In this document: piece by piece, positions 47,201-59,926 of the stretch
Layout of the letters: the number at the start of each line of letters is the position of its first letter
Position numbering within the stretch: position 1 is the first letter of the stretch
Assembly: GCA_010094045.1 (NCBI GenBank)
Contig: ML986586.1
Location: 286,859-350,858 of the forward strand
Reading direction: 5' to 3'
DNA: 64,000 nucleotides
Source of the DNA: Lojkania enalia
Taxonomy: Eukaryota > Ascomycota > Dothideomycetes > Pleosporales
The notes under the pieces: model-generated
Told to the model about the DNA's origin: nothing
Database searches by the model: none
The model's input: only the letters and a program-made list of their open reading frames with translations
Position numbers and translations under genes: made by a program

Positions 47201-48717
47201 TATCGATGTCTTCAAGGAGCAAATTTGTGGTTTGCGATTCATGCTCCAGTCTTGCGGCCCGTCTTCTGGAAAAAGCCTCAAACGCCCGGTGGCGCTCATA
47301 TGCCTCCACAAATGACAGCACCGTGGGCACTTGGATTTTCCACAGCGCTTGTCGAAATGCGGTGGAGATGCGCGCAAATGATGGCTTGACGGCGTCGCGC
47401 CGGCGCGCGGATTTTCCTGACGATGCATTCCGCCGCTTTGGTCTCTGGAATCAAGCGACTATGGAGGCATGCACGACATAGGCAACATTGCTCCTTCTCG
47501 TCGGTGTTCGAAGTAGGCGACAGCGAGACAAGCAAAGATGGCAACGAGGCCCGACCTGCAGAAACACGACGAGACAGCCAGAACGCACGTCCACATCTTC
47601 CACCCTCCAATTTCCAGTATCTTCCTCGCTATACGGATAGCTATTCCCTAAAAAGATGCATCTACTGCACGCGGTCGAATCCAGCTTTCTCAACGCCACT
47701 GTACACGCGGTTTCCATTCCGTGCTCCACTCTTTGCAGTCCAAATCCTCCACCCACATGCTCGGCATCGCCGATCAACCACCATCCCAAGACTGTGGCTC
47801 TGGAACGAGACGAATGACAGCTGTCACCGGGAGTTTGGAGACCTGAGACTTGGGATGAAAATTCACATGAATGAAAACTAACATAGCTTCCTTCACTAGT
47901 TCCTCTGAGAAATATCTAGGCAGGTACCTAGTTGAGCAATAGTGAATCGACAATAGCGAGACCTATGTTGAAGAATAGCGATATGTACGTCCTACATGTA
48001 GAGAATAGGTTAATAGCCACCAACCATCCATACCACGAGCTCTAAGCTATAGCTCGGACGTGAATACATGTTTCCGAAAGGGGAAGGAGCGTTTACACCG
48101 TAAGGCCACCAGCATCGTCAGGCGATCCGTGGAACGAGTATATATTCTTACTATAGTATGTCATTATTATTCCAGCGCCCTAATTACTATTCTCCCGACC
48201 GTTGGCCCCATGTCAGACATGCATCCTCGTCGAGCCGCGGGTTAGGGGACGTTTTGGGTTTCGGGATCATGCCACTCTGGCGGCGGGATAGATGAGACCT
48301 CGGTTTCGAGGGTGACGGTGATGAGTTGTGGGACGGAGTGGGGACGTCATTTCGACTACTGGCTCTTTGTTTTCGACAGCAGTCGACGCGATTATCGAGG
48401 ATGCAAGTGAAAGTTGCGCTCTCTGTAACTCGATATACATCTGTCACCATAGGGAAATTTTTTTTTCTTTTTTCTTTTTCTTTTTTTTTTTAAAAAAAAA
48501 AAAAAGGTACGAATAATATTTCAATCCGTCGTTGGACCTTTTTATACTCTGTTCTTCAGTTACAATGACCATGGTCGCACCGCCTAGATACAGCCTCAGT
48601 ACTCAATATGCACTCGTCATTTCATGCGCTTCATAATGTACTATACATCTAGTCATCTTCCTCTACCGTTCCGACTCATGAGAAATACAAACGCCCCAAA
48701 CTCCATCCCATTTCACC
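44256..48717. other. Long gene-poor region with possible coding relics
   Basis: About 4.5 kb between the convergent regulator and UGGT genes. Short Ser/Pro-rich frames near 46516-46811 and scattered frames at 46816-47480 look a little like eroded coding sequence, but frame changes and stops prevent any model and I recognise no family. Nothing else is supported. Confidence 0.45.
48458..48505. repeat. Adjacent T-rich and A-rich tracts
   Basis: A T-rich tract of about 34 nt meets 14 adenines head-on, which could fold as a hairpin. It lies about 210 bp past the UGGT stop, on the 3' side of that gene. Confidence 0.8.
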
Positions 48718-51700
48718 CTACAATTCATCCCTAATCCTCTCCCCGCTTTTATCCTCCCCACTGGTCTGCACCTCCTCTCCCGCCTTGCCACTCCTGTCCT
48801 TCTCGCCCCTTGCCCTCCTTGCCAGCGCCGCAATCTCCTCGTCATAAACAGTCCACTCAGGGACCTGCCTCCTCGCGCGGTCCAATTTCGGCTCCTTAGT
48901 CTGCGGATTATTACACAGATCAATCGTCTTAGCATTCTTCAAGCTCTCATCGGAGCACCAAGTCTCGCACCACAGCCATTCTTGCGGCAGACTGTGGATC
49001 GGGAGGCTGAACTGCATATTGTTCGGTAGGTCTTGGTCCAAGTTGCTCAGACTGTTCGGATCAGCGGATAGGCTGTGGTATTGCTGACGGAGCCTGTCGC
49101 CAGCAGCGATTTTGCGGAAGCGGACCAGGTCCACCACGTAGAGGGCGGAAATGTGGTACGGTAGGCCACGCAGAAAATTCTTCCAGTAGCCCGTCTTCCA
49201 GAAGCGAAAGCCCTCCATTTCGATGCGGGAGTCGCACATTGGCGTGAACCCATACGGTGCGCCTTCCAGGTCATGCTGCACGAGTTCATACATATCTGTT
49301 CTGACAATTTGATCTGCATCCACAAAGATGACTTTGTCGAGGTCAAGGGGGAACAGGACATCCAGGAAGAGGATCTTGTAGCCCCAGATCTCGCGTTGTT
49401 TTTCGGTCTGCCCGCGTAGCCAGTGGGGCCACTTGTAGGTGACCATCTCGTAGTCGAAGCTATACTCGGCAGCCATGAGGGGGAGGAAAGACTTAAACGA
49501 GGGCGAGAGGAACTGTTCAATGAACCAGAACTTGACAGTATGCTTCGTATGCTTCATGACCGAGAGCATCATGATGTTAAGCATACGTTCGTATAGGTGG
49601 CCAGATGCAACGGAAAAGATGTTGATATCGGCTTGGACTCCTTTCTCTTTCCCTATTTCTTTGTGAGATAGAAGGCCGGTTCTGGAGAGGAGTTCTGCAC
49701 CTTTTGCTAGGATCTTCTGGGTATCAATCTTACCAAGTCCAATCTTGCCCAGCAGATTGTTCACTTTCTGGGTGCCCTTCTCTACCAGTTCGGATGCAAG
49801 GGATTCATCACTACCCAGGACATCTACCGCCTCCTGGCCAGGTTTACGCGATAGGCGAGGGAATAGCGTCGTTCCTTGGAACGACATCAAGACAATTTCA
49901 TTAGTTTCATCCCCCGGTTGAGGAGCCCAGCCTTTGGTACCTGCACTGTCGATGTTAAAGATCTCCTGACTTCGGCCGCTCTTCAGCTGGATCTTGAAGA
50001 AGCCCGGATTGGCCTTGAACTGGAAGTAGCCTAGATTCGCCATAATGATAGTATCCGCAAAGTGCGGGTCCTTCTCAGTGGATAGAATGACTTCGGCGCC
50101 TCTAGGGGGCTGACCGCCATTGGTAATATCTCGAGAATGACCTTCGATGAGGATGCTCTCGAGCCCGTAGATAGCGTCGATATCCGCCCCGGGAGCTAGC
50201 GAGCTAAGCTTAATGTTGTCAAGATCATGAATAGATTCCTCCGGCGCAACAAGCCACGATGGCGGTACGTCCATGCCTAGATTCAGCAGGGCATCTCTAG
50301 GAGTACCTGAAAAGTGAGCCTCGAGGCTGCTCACGAACCCATATTCGTCAAAAGTTGGCCTTGAATCAAGGAGATACCGATAGAAGCGCTTAACCGGGAG
50401 CTCTTGCAGTGACGGCCTGGGATTCAGGAATAGTTTGAGATGGACTCCTTCCATTTCGGAGAGCGTCTTCAAAATGGGTATCCATTTCTGGGCCAGTTCG
50501 GTAGCCGGATCAATAGACGCAATGATCTGAATGATCGCGGTATTGTTATCTCCCTTGATGATTGCGGTATGAGCATCGTTCCATCGATTGAACAAGTCCA
50601 TCCTCAAGGTAGATGCCGACTCGAAAATGCCCTCGGGAACATCGGAGACTGTAGATAGTGAGACTAGTGAGGAGAGTTTAGCCACGTCAAATGGCGAGGA
50701 TATCTTGTCTACGAGGTTTAACACCTCGATCGCTTTAGCCAAAGGTTGCGTACGCTTGTTTGCCTCATATGATAACAAAGTCCCAACGTCATCAGAGGTG
50801 AAGGCGTTATCCTGAGGAATGGGGCCTATGAATCTTCCATTTAGTAGAAGAGCTGCTTGACCAGGCTTGAGGCCGAAAGCTTCGTAAATCGGCGAGGCTG
50901 CTTTCCAGAACAAGGTTGAATTAGCTGGCGTCGGTGAAAAGGATGGTGCCTCAGCTAGAATAGAGAGTAGCATTTCAGAACTCATTTCCTTGCCAGACTT
51001 TATCCACGCCTCCAGAAGATCCTCAGATGCGTTCGAGGTGTCGGCGTCAGTTTTAGGATTGTGGATCAATACAATTTCTAAATTGTCGTGCTCCTTGCGG
51101 TACTCTGCCACGGACTTTAGAAAGCTAAATCCGGAAAGCGAATCAAAATCTCCAACGACTGTGAGGAGAGCCCATTCCGACTTTGGTGATCCTTCACCGA
51201 CCTTGATTCGGGGGAACCTAGAGTAGATTTCTCCGTGCTTTTCTTCAAACTCTGCCATATTCACCAGGACGATGTTCTTCTCGTTCTCCGGGATGATGAG
51301 CGGGTTTCGTCTGGCGGCAGCTGTGGCCAAGAAGAATTGGGGAAGCCAACTATCCTCATGGAATTGGTGTTCGAAGACACCCCTTTGGATTGATCGAAGG
51401 TCCATGGTGATGCGCTGGCTCATTGCTTGCAGCCAGTCATCATCCTGAGGAGTTGCAACACCATTTACAAAAATGGGCGCATTAGCACCATCCGCAGCTA
51501 AACGTGCTAGGTACTGCTTTGCATTTATAATTCGCTGTTCAAATTCTTCGGATTCTAATACGTTTATTAGAGAAAGAGCTACACGTTCATTGCGAAGCTT
51601 TGCTTCCTGAATGGTGGCTTCAAAGATGGTCTCGTCTGGATTTGAAAGCTTCGAGCTTTCTTTGATCTATGTACCCCGTCAATCTCATGCAATAGATTCT

Positions 51701-53458
51701 GTATGGTGTACTTACAGCATCGAGGTACTTCATCACAGCTGACAGCCCGTATGTGTCAAGTAGATGATAGATGACTTTTGCTTGTCCCTTGGCACCTATG
51801 GTTTGAGTCTTAGGTACAAGTCCCCATCGAACGGGCACTTTTCGCATGACTAAACTCTGGATTGTCTCGACCACCGAGAACACGTCATCCTTTGACGTGA
51901 AATCCACAGGAAGGATGACATTGTGAATGTCGCGGCGCACAGGAGGCAACTGGCCCGGGAAAGTTCGTTGCAGGAGCTGGATCATCATTAGTCAAAGCCA
52001 TCTCGAAGGCCAAATTCGAGTACATACCGCCGCGAGAGACGAAGGCCAGTCCTCGTATCTTTTGTCCTTCTCAATGTCATTCAACCAAATAATCACGCGA
52101 CCGCCTTCGATCTCGTCACGGAAATCATATCGCTGAGGTTCATCCTCAGCCCGACTTTCTGTAATGGCAGAGTTCGATAACAGGTAAATTGCCTCAGGCC
52201 CAGAGAGACCTTGGCTGCGAACACCATTGATCAATCTTCGTTCTCGGCGCAAATGTTCAAGTAGAGTGAATGGGTTAACATCACGCTGGGGGATTTGAAC
52301 ACCGTTGATCCAGATAACATTATATCCCGCTGGCAGAAGCTGTTCACGATTCGCCTCATGTTCCTTGATAAATTCTTCGGAAGCGTTGTGAGCGACGATT
52401 GCTGACGAGTGCTTTGGGAAATCCTGAACCAATTTTAGGAGGGTGTCCAAGGGCTGATCGCTCTTCATAACAAAACTCGCGGCGTTAAGTCCAAGATCAG
52501 AGACTTCCGATGCCGATAGGGGTTTCAGGTCGGAGACTTCTTCGTCATCCACTAGTTGCGTATCGAGGGGCTTTTGGGAAGCTGCCTTCTCTCCCTGCTC
52601 GGCTGGTCGATCATCGATTACAATATAGTCCGTTCGCTTCAATTGTAGCTCAACCCCATAGCCATTCACAATCAAGGGCTTCTTCGATCCTTTCAGAGAA
52701 GGCTTGTGCCGAATACGGTATGAAACCTTCCCTTCCCTCGCAGTCTTGCTTAATGTAGTGTGGAATTTCGCGAATGATGGCGAAGTAATATCGGCGTATA
52801 GAATCGACGGCAGAGTATCCCCGCTGTTTCCTAAAATTCGGTCGAAAGGTAGTTCATATGTGCTGTCCATTTGTTAGCAATCTGGCCTAGCTGTTACAAC
52901 TATCTCTACACACCGCTCGCCTTTAATAGTCCCATGACTCTCCACTAATTGTGGAGAGCAGTATTGCTTCCCGCCAAAAGCTACCCATGTCTCACATTCC
53001 GGCCCTTGCTCAGCTTGTAGCGACGGCTCCACCGAGGTATTGTAAAACTGATAATGGGCTTCTACGCGTGGCGCAGCTGATCGTACGGAAAGGGCAAATT
53101 GAAAGGAGGAGAGCGTTTCGGGATCCGTGATATGGCCATCGCTATCTAGAAGCTCTATAAATGAGGTAAAAAGCTCCTGGTCGGTCGTAGCTTTGTTAAA
53201 ATAGCCTTCTCCTATTCGGTCGAGGATCGGGAAGTAGGCAGTGGAGTTCTCTTCTGCTGCAGTTTCCCTAGGCTAGTTAGCAGTTTTCCCAAGTGTAACA
53301 ATGCAACTAGCTTACAGCAGCTCTACCAGATATGGTGCAGCGTTAAAGGAGGCTCTAAGCCCGACATTTATACTTGGACTGGCGAGGACGCCAATCGATC
53401 GGAATGCGCAGAGGGCGAACAGACTATTCAGTCTCAGTGACGACCGGAGCGCCCGCAT
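48718..53458 (-). CDS. UDP-glucose:glycoprotein glucosyltransferase (UGGT)
   Basis: Five exons (53458-53316, 53267-52914, 52862-52028, 51976-51716, 51666-48718) give 1513 residues, full length for the family. A signal peptide (about residues 1-27, ending GVLAS) is followed by thioredoxin-like folding-sensor domains. The C-terminal GT24 catalytic domain starts at ADINIFSVASGHLYERM and carries WGYKILFLDVLFP, the metal-binding FVDADQIVRTD and LDQDLPNNMQ. The last four residues are RDEL, an ER-retrieval type signal. The enzyme re-glucosylates misfolded glycoproteins so that calnexin holds them in the ER. Together with OST1 in the same window it represents the N-glycan quality-control path, though the genes are not adjacent. 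Confidence 0.95.
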
Positions 53459-54155
53459 AGCGCCAGATATTCTCTGAAGCTACTATATGATCTGAATAAT
53501 TCTCTGGTAAAGAAAGGAAGTAGTCCTCCAATTGTTGTTGGAAAGGTCGGCTCTGATATCAAGAAGTTGCAACGTATTGCATTTCGCGCCGGGGCCGAAT
53601 GGACTTTCCGAAAGGCTACAATGCAATCGAGCGATTGAAGGTACTGAACTAGGACCCACGCAATAACTGAAACAAGAAAGTAAAAAGAACGGGAATTTCT
53701 CCAAGTAATTGGAAGCTCTCCAACGATTATCATGAGTGGAGGCGTTGTGAGTTTAGCCTTGGCGAAGGGTCCCTGCCCCGCACCGCCACACGTGGCACGG
53801 TTCGTCCTTGACAGGCCAAAACACATGCAAGTTAATGTTCGAGTAACTTTTCTTCCCAGACATGTATCTAGATCTAAATGCAACCGGCACACTAAGGGGC
53901 ATCTGGCACCTTATTTCCAGCATTGCAATATCCTCTTATTACTAAGTGCAAGACCCCGTGAACGATATGAAATCGGTCCTAGCTCTCGGTTAAGTATTTT
54001 AATAGAGAACTCTTTTTCTCTCACAAAGTTTAAAGAAATGGACTGTATATAATGGGTGCTCGTACAATTAAAAATGACTCTAAGTGCCCTTAGCTGACCT
54101 TCCTCATCTTCTCAATATTCCCCCTCATATATTTCCCACATGGCAACCATGCTAA
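53459..54155. other. Intergenic, UGGT promoter
   Basis: About 700 bp, AT-rich to the right, without a supported gene. Confidence 0.55.
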
Positions 54156-55211
54156 TTACTCCTCTTTCCTCCACGTCCAACGATCCTCAAGCAAACTACT
54201 AGCCCAAACAATCTGACTCATCCATCTCTTATCGTCCGCACCCCTCAAGCTCCCAAAATACCTCTCGATCCTTAGAACTACGAATTCCTTAACTATCTTC
54301 TCTCCCTCCCTTGGTACTCTTGTTACCTCCTTTCTCATGAACGTGAATCTTGTATCGCAATCCTTGACCGCACAACAATGAACCTGCCATCTCTTCTGTC
54401 TGTTTTCAAAACTTTTCCTCGGCAGCCATTCCTCCACAGAATCAGTATGCATGTGCGGGCACAGTTTCCAATTTGTCTCCTTGACAGCGTTTATCACCTT
54501 TGTCCTACCTAAAGGCCCTTCGCCCTGCTTATTCTCTTTCTTGTTTCCCCGTATTTCAAGCACGGGTATCTCAACCTCACACATAAACTCTGACGCTCTT
54601 AGCTCACCAACTTGATTCACCCTAACAAGCCCCTCATAACCCCCAATTGCGTGATGATATCTCGAGCATACGATATTATTCGGCCTTAACTTCATCCCTG
54701 CATATGTAATTCTAAAATGCGGACACAACTCCACTACCCCGCTTGCTCCGATACATGCTCTCAACTCTGGCTCCTTTTTTACAGCCGCTTCCGTAAATAC
54801 ATCTCTTGCATGGGCAGACCGACAAATACAACATACAAGCCTCTTATCGCTGAGCAAGCCTTCCCTCTCTTTCCCACACAGGGCGCGGAAATTCGCTTGT
54901 CTGAGCAATAAGCGGTAGGCTCTACGATCCCACTCGGTCCATTTTACGTTCTTTGTGAGACCTCTAGGCAGAATCTCATAAAATCTGCGACACGTAGCGC
55001 GAAATGCCATTTGTGCGACATGAGGACCCGGTCTCTCTGGTTCCATAAGGTGAACGTCAATTTCCATAATCAGTTCTGTGGGAAGCTGGTATAGCCGACT
55101 TATCTCGTGATTGGTGGCTATGATAGATCGTTTGAGATGCGGTATATCTTCCTTTGAATTTGTGGACAGTGCGAACCATTTCGTGAGGATGCTCAGAAAT
55201 TTTGAAGCCAT
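54156..55211 (-). CDS. F-box-like protein with cysteine pairs
   Basis: A single-exon frame of 351 residues. Residues 41-80 (LYQLPTELIMEI to ATCRRFYEIL) match the fungal F-box pattern, where the box binds Skp1 in SCF ubiquitin ligases. Then come cysteine and histidine groups: CCIC at 127-130, CPHF at about 163, CPHMH at about 257 and CCAVKDCDTRF near 285. Such C-rich tails are common in lineage-specific fungal F-box-like families and could bind zinc. The target is unknown. The start at 55211 is the first ATG of the frame. Confidence 0.7.
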   Translation of the reverse strand: MASKFLSILTKWFALSTNSKEDIPHLKRSIIATNHEISRLYQLPTELIMEIDVHLMEPERPGPHVAQMAFRATCRRFYEILPRGLTKNVKWTEWDRRAYRLLLRQANFRALCGKEREGLLSDKRLVCCICRSAHARDVFTEAAVKKEPELRACIGASGVVELCPHFRITYAGMKLRPNNIVCSRYHHAIGGYEGLVRVNQVGELRASEFMCEVEIPVLEIRGNKKENKQGEGPLGRTKVINAVKETNWKLCPHMHTDSVEEWLPRKSFENRQKRWQVHCCAVKDCDTRFTFMRKEVTRVPREGEKIVKEFVVLRIERYFGSLRGADDKRWMSQIVWASSLLEDRWTWRKEE

Positions 55212-55792
55212 AGTTCGGACTGTTCTCTAGGTATTTTTAATCCTAGGAACTAGGACAGTTTAGAAATGATAAAAGAGATCCTGCAATACGGCTGTGTTTA
55301 ATAGACACATCGCACGGTAGTTATGGCGGGAAAAATGCCGGCTTTGTTGCTTTTTGAATGAGGACTATAACGAGCGCCGAAAGTAAGGCTAAAGCAGCGA
55401 GAATGTTCAAGGTTCGACGAGACCATTAAGTTCGGAGATCATTTGGTAGACGATGAGTTTCTCCATCCTCTTGGCGTCGGATTAGGCTCCAGCTAGCCAC
55501 TCCCAGCAACCAATCAGAACGCACCATAGAATAACCACTAGCAATTCACCACAACAGGGCGGAAATCAAAGATGATGAACATTATCTTATTTAACATTTT
55601 TGGTACTAGGAAAGAACTCGCGTTCTTCTCATCTCTGGTGCCAGCTCCCTTTCTCACTTGTCCCCTCATAATCACGCCTCTATGCTTCTCGCTGGTCAAT
55701 ACGGGTTTCTGCTACAGTCTCACAAATGCTGCAATATCCGTGACATCCATAGTTCATGCATGTTTCGGTGTGAATTAAAACAAATAGATTTC
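55212..55792. other. Intergenic, no gene seen
   Basis: About 580 bp between the F-box-like gene promoter and the 3' end of the alpha-COP gene. No coding or RNA signal was recognised. Confidence 0.5.
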
Positions 55793-58700
55793 TCAACCCA
55801 CCAATCTCAAACCACTCGCAGGTGCGCCAATCTGGCAAACACCGCAGATTTTGCACACTGTTCCTTTGTACTTGTTATGGTACTTTGATCCATCGTACGG
55901 GCAAGCCACAGATACAGTGCCACCATAGATTGGAGTGTATGATGCAGCGCAAATCTCGAAGTCAGCAAACTGGTCGAAGTCAATCTCGATAGCATCTGAT
56001 GGGTTCCTCTCTGCCGTGGTCTTCACTCTCTTCGCCTGCTCCTTTAGCTTGGCATTGCCAGTCCTGTCAAGCAGGGCATTGGCGAAGTTCAAGGCCGTGT
56101 TCAGCTGCCTGTTCTTGTTCGCGAAGTTCATAGCTGCAGACAAGGGGAGCGATTTGTGAGCACCTTCTAGCTCGGGAATTGTAAAGTAGGCAGACAACTC
56201 TAAAGCACGCTTCTTAGTGTCAGCTGACAGGCCGGAAATATCGGTAGCGCCTTGTACTAAGGCCCGACGGGCGAGTTCAATGGACATAGCTAGGGTATAT
56301 TGAGCAGCCGTATGTATCGCCTTCTTTGCCTATTTGATACGTTAGCATTGAGAAGCATCGAGTAGGATCAATAGGTACCTCGGAAAGTTCAGCCTGTGAA
56401 GAGACAACGTTGACGATCAAAAGATGCAGCAACTGCTTGAAGGCGGCAACGCCGTCCTGCAACTGATTCTTCACCATTGCCGATTTCCCAGCCTGTAGCT
56501 CTCCAGTCAATATTGACTCCAAATCACGTGGGATAATAGGTAAGATCCTTCGTGTGTCCGTCTCGTTAACCGTCCTGCGGACATAATTGACCAGAGATGG
56601 CATGTTCGGTGTAGCTGGAAGGAACGTTCGCGTCGCCTGGTAGATCTCTTCGAATCGGGGTTCAAGTGGGGCAAAGTTGATGGCGCCAACTTGTCGGTTC
56701 AACAGCTGCATGGCAGTTTCGAACGAGCCGGCCGCAACATGATCTGCGGCCAGAGGAGAATTCCTGGCCCAAAGATCGGCTTCGCTACTTCCGGCCCCCG
56801 CTTCAGCGCCTTCCACCTCGACAAAGTCGTCCTCGGCTTCCTCATCACCCTCATCTCCCATATCCCACCCGCCAACGTCATCCTCATCGCCACCTAGCTC
56901 ACCCGCCGCGGCACCAGAGACCTCGGGCTCTCCCAAGAGATCTTCATCTCCATAACCATTAGCCGCAGATTCTTCTACGCCGACCCCTTCAACTTCTCCT
57001 AGAAGTGCTTTCTCAAACATCGTCGATGAAGCACCGCGTGTAGGCCAATTGGCTTTGAATGTCGGCACGATCGGTTTCGCGGGAGCAAGAGACGAGCCAA
57101 GCGCTGGCATGTTAATTTGATCTTCGGTAAGGCCACTAGCTTCCAATATAGATTCAGCCTGCTCATCTAGACTGTGCGCCTTCGCAGTGGCGTATGCTAA
57201 TGGATAGAGGTCGATTTCTTGGAACATTTCTATCCGGTTCTGCACATCACCCAGATACAAGGCGTTCTGAAACCGGGCTGTGATGTCACCCCGATGTTCA
57301 GCGATCTTTGCCATGCGCTTGAGCTTCTCTTGGTCGCCTGTGAAGAGGTAGAGGAATGACAGCTTGTCAAAGTTGCGGAGCTTCTGATATGTCATTTCTA
57401 CGACCTGGTGGTTCCCGTGAGCAAGAGCCTCAGCGCTAAGCCGTTGCCAGAGCTTAGGGCGATCAAGCTGTTTGGCCATCTCAACCGCGACGTCAAGGTT
57501 CCCACACTCAATCGCGAGTTCGAAGCGAGTCTGTGGGTCCTGAACGAACTGGAGGGCAATTTCTGGGTAACCCTTCTTCTGCAGGTACGCGATGATGCTC
57601 TGTCCAACAAGGCTTGATGTTCGGATGATGTTAAGCATCTCATCGTAGTTTCGTTTGACAAGAGCAAGCTTGAACCGATATTCAGTGGGGTCGATCTGCA
57701 GAACCTTGGGCTTAGCAGCTCGGTCTAGGCAGTACACATTGCGACCCTTGACCCTGACTAGGTACACAGTATGCTCTAGTGTTCGGACAATGCCGTTGTC
57801 GCCGTTCATCAGGCTATACTTGATATGGTTCAAGGTTGAGTAAAGAAGGACTCCCGTGTCATCCCAGGTAGCGCTCTTGATCCGGATTGTCTCGTGCAGC
57901 GTGCTCACTTGCTCCAAGTTCTTCGAAGCAATTGTCACATTGTGCTTGCTGAGTAAAGCGACATGCAGGCCATCGGCAGACCAGACAACATATTTCACAC
58001 CATTGACTGCGAGCTCTGCAAGATTCTTCTTGGCCTGGATGTCGTATAGAACGACCGAGGTAGGCGTAATCATGAGTAGATTGCCGGTTCCACCAAAGTA
58101 GATGTCCGTAGTTCCATGAGGAGGCTTAATAGTTTTGGTGGTTGAATTTGTAAGATCTTTGATATCTACTTGCTGGTTGCTCTGATTGAAGACCGCAAAT
58201 CGGTTTCGGGCGACGAAGACAGCCGAGTTCCCAGATCCCCGCTTGGTATCCGTCGGTTCAACGGCCCCCGAGGCATCGCGGGGGAGACTAATTAGTTCGT
58301 ATGTTCCCCCATCAGCAGGCGATGTTACAAGGATGGAGCGTTCCGCTGGATTGTACGAGAGCGTCCGCGGAGGTACCCAAGCATTGCCTAGCTTCTTCAG
58401 TGACAGCATGGAGGGCGATTCGATGTTCTTCTGGAAGTCGTAGGAACGGACATGCTTCTCCTTAGTGATGTAAAATAACTGGTTCTGGTAAACCACCGAC
58501 GCTGGACGCTCCCGCTCAAGTTTGAACACCATCACACCGTTGTCGTGACCTGCAGCGAAAAGGTTGATCTCCGGATGGGCAGCAATTACCCAAAAACGGT
58601 CGTTCTCCCTCTTGAAAGATTGCACCGATGTTCGCCTATTGAGATCCCATACTCGAATTGTTTTATCCTCGCCGACTGACAATATCAAATCTTGGTGAGG

Positions 58701-59926
58701 GTGGAAGAGACAAGCGGACGCATTCTGAAAATGGCCTCGGCAGGTATCCACTTCCCAGGCCTTCGTCTCGGACATCCTCCAGAGCTTTACTAGCCGGTCA
58801 TCTCCAGCGGAAACGATCAGAGGCAATGTGGGGTGAAATGCGACCCAATTTACACCTCGGTCATGGCCCTCGAGAACAAACTTGACAACAGCATCTGTGT
58901 TTCCAAACATATCGGCCTGGTTAGCATTTGCCCGTGCTATTTGATCCTCGAATGACATCGATGTCGGTGCGGAGTGTTTCTTCCTCAGTCCTGAGATGTC
59001 CCAGACACGAACGGACTGATCGAGCGAAGCCGAAACGATGAGGTCCTCCTTCGGGTGAAATTGCGCGCACATGGTGTAGTGGTTATGACCGGTCATCGTA
59101 CAGACTTCGTGCAGTTAGAATGGACGGTGCGGTTTGAGAACGAACTTACTTAGAGAACCTGTTTCAATTAGCAGAGCAACCTTGACAGGAAAAGAAAGAC
59201 TCACGGTTCTGCCAATTCCATATACGAATAGTTTCTATCCGAAATGCCGATTAGTCAATCTGCATATATTCCAAACCCAGCGTAGGCTCTACTCACGGTC
59301 ATCTGAGCTACTCAATATCCACGGCAGCTCATGGTGGAAAAATACGGTGCGCACATAATCCAGATGGCCATTCAAGGTGAACAGACACCTTCGAGTCTGA
59401 TACGACCACACTTTGATCTGCTAGTTCTTAGCATCTGCTCGATCGTAATGCTCAGCCCAGCATCCGATAAGAGCCGCTCAGATATTTTGCTGGGCTCGGA
59501 GTTCCTTGTTCTGTACGCACCTTATAGTCGTCACCGCCGGACACGAACCTGCCATATCTCTCAATATCAGGTGTTCAGTGGTCAAATTCGCGGGGTTCAG
59601 AAGGAATGCTCACAGCGGCTGAGTCTTATGAAAATCGATGCCTCGAACTGGTCCATCGTGTTCTTCAAAACGGTCTATTAAGGTACCCATGCGATAGTCC
59701 CATAATTGGATGGTGGAGGAGTGTAGCGACACGAGGATCCATGGCCTGAGGGGCGGTCAGCAACGGAGACTAGGCTTAGAGCCCGCGCAGAGGTACCTCT
59801 TGGGATGGAATGCGATGCCCTTTGCCCTTGAGGACTTGGACTCGAACTACGAACAGTCAAAAAGCTGTAGCAGAGAGCATTGGCGGAGGGACTGCTTGCC
59901 TTGGTCAACATGGACGGGGACGACAT
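55793..59926 (-). CDS. COP1: Coatomer alpha subunit (alpha-COP)
   Basis: A multi-exon minus-strand gene. The short 5' exons assemble [44 protein letters not shown] and [13 protein letters not shown], the classic alpha-COP start. The large exon 59096-56277 begins within the first WD40 propeller ([46 protein letters not shown]), continues through the second propeller and the alpha-solenoid, and has an acidic linker. The C-terminal domain (56287-55793) has the Cys-rich zinc site CPYDG ... [12 protein letters not shown]. The protein forms the COPI coat with beta', epsilon and other subunits and binds KKXX cargo for Golgi-to-ER return. The first intron (59899-59847) has GC-AG ends. Exact borders of some small exons are less certain. 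Confidence 0.94.

Noticed and set aside
49047..49520. 157-codon ORF inside the UGGT gene
   Set aside because: Same strand but another frame of a clear catalytic domain; Ser/Arg/Trp-rich shadow.
55405..55430. GGTTCGA sequence resembling a tRNA B box
   Set aside because: No cloverleaf, A box or acceptor pairing could be found around it.
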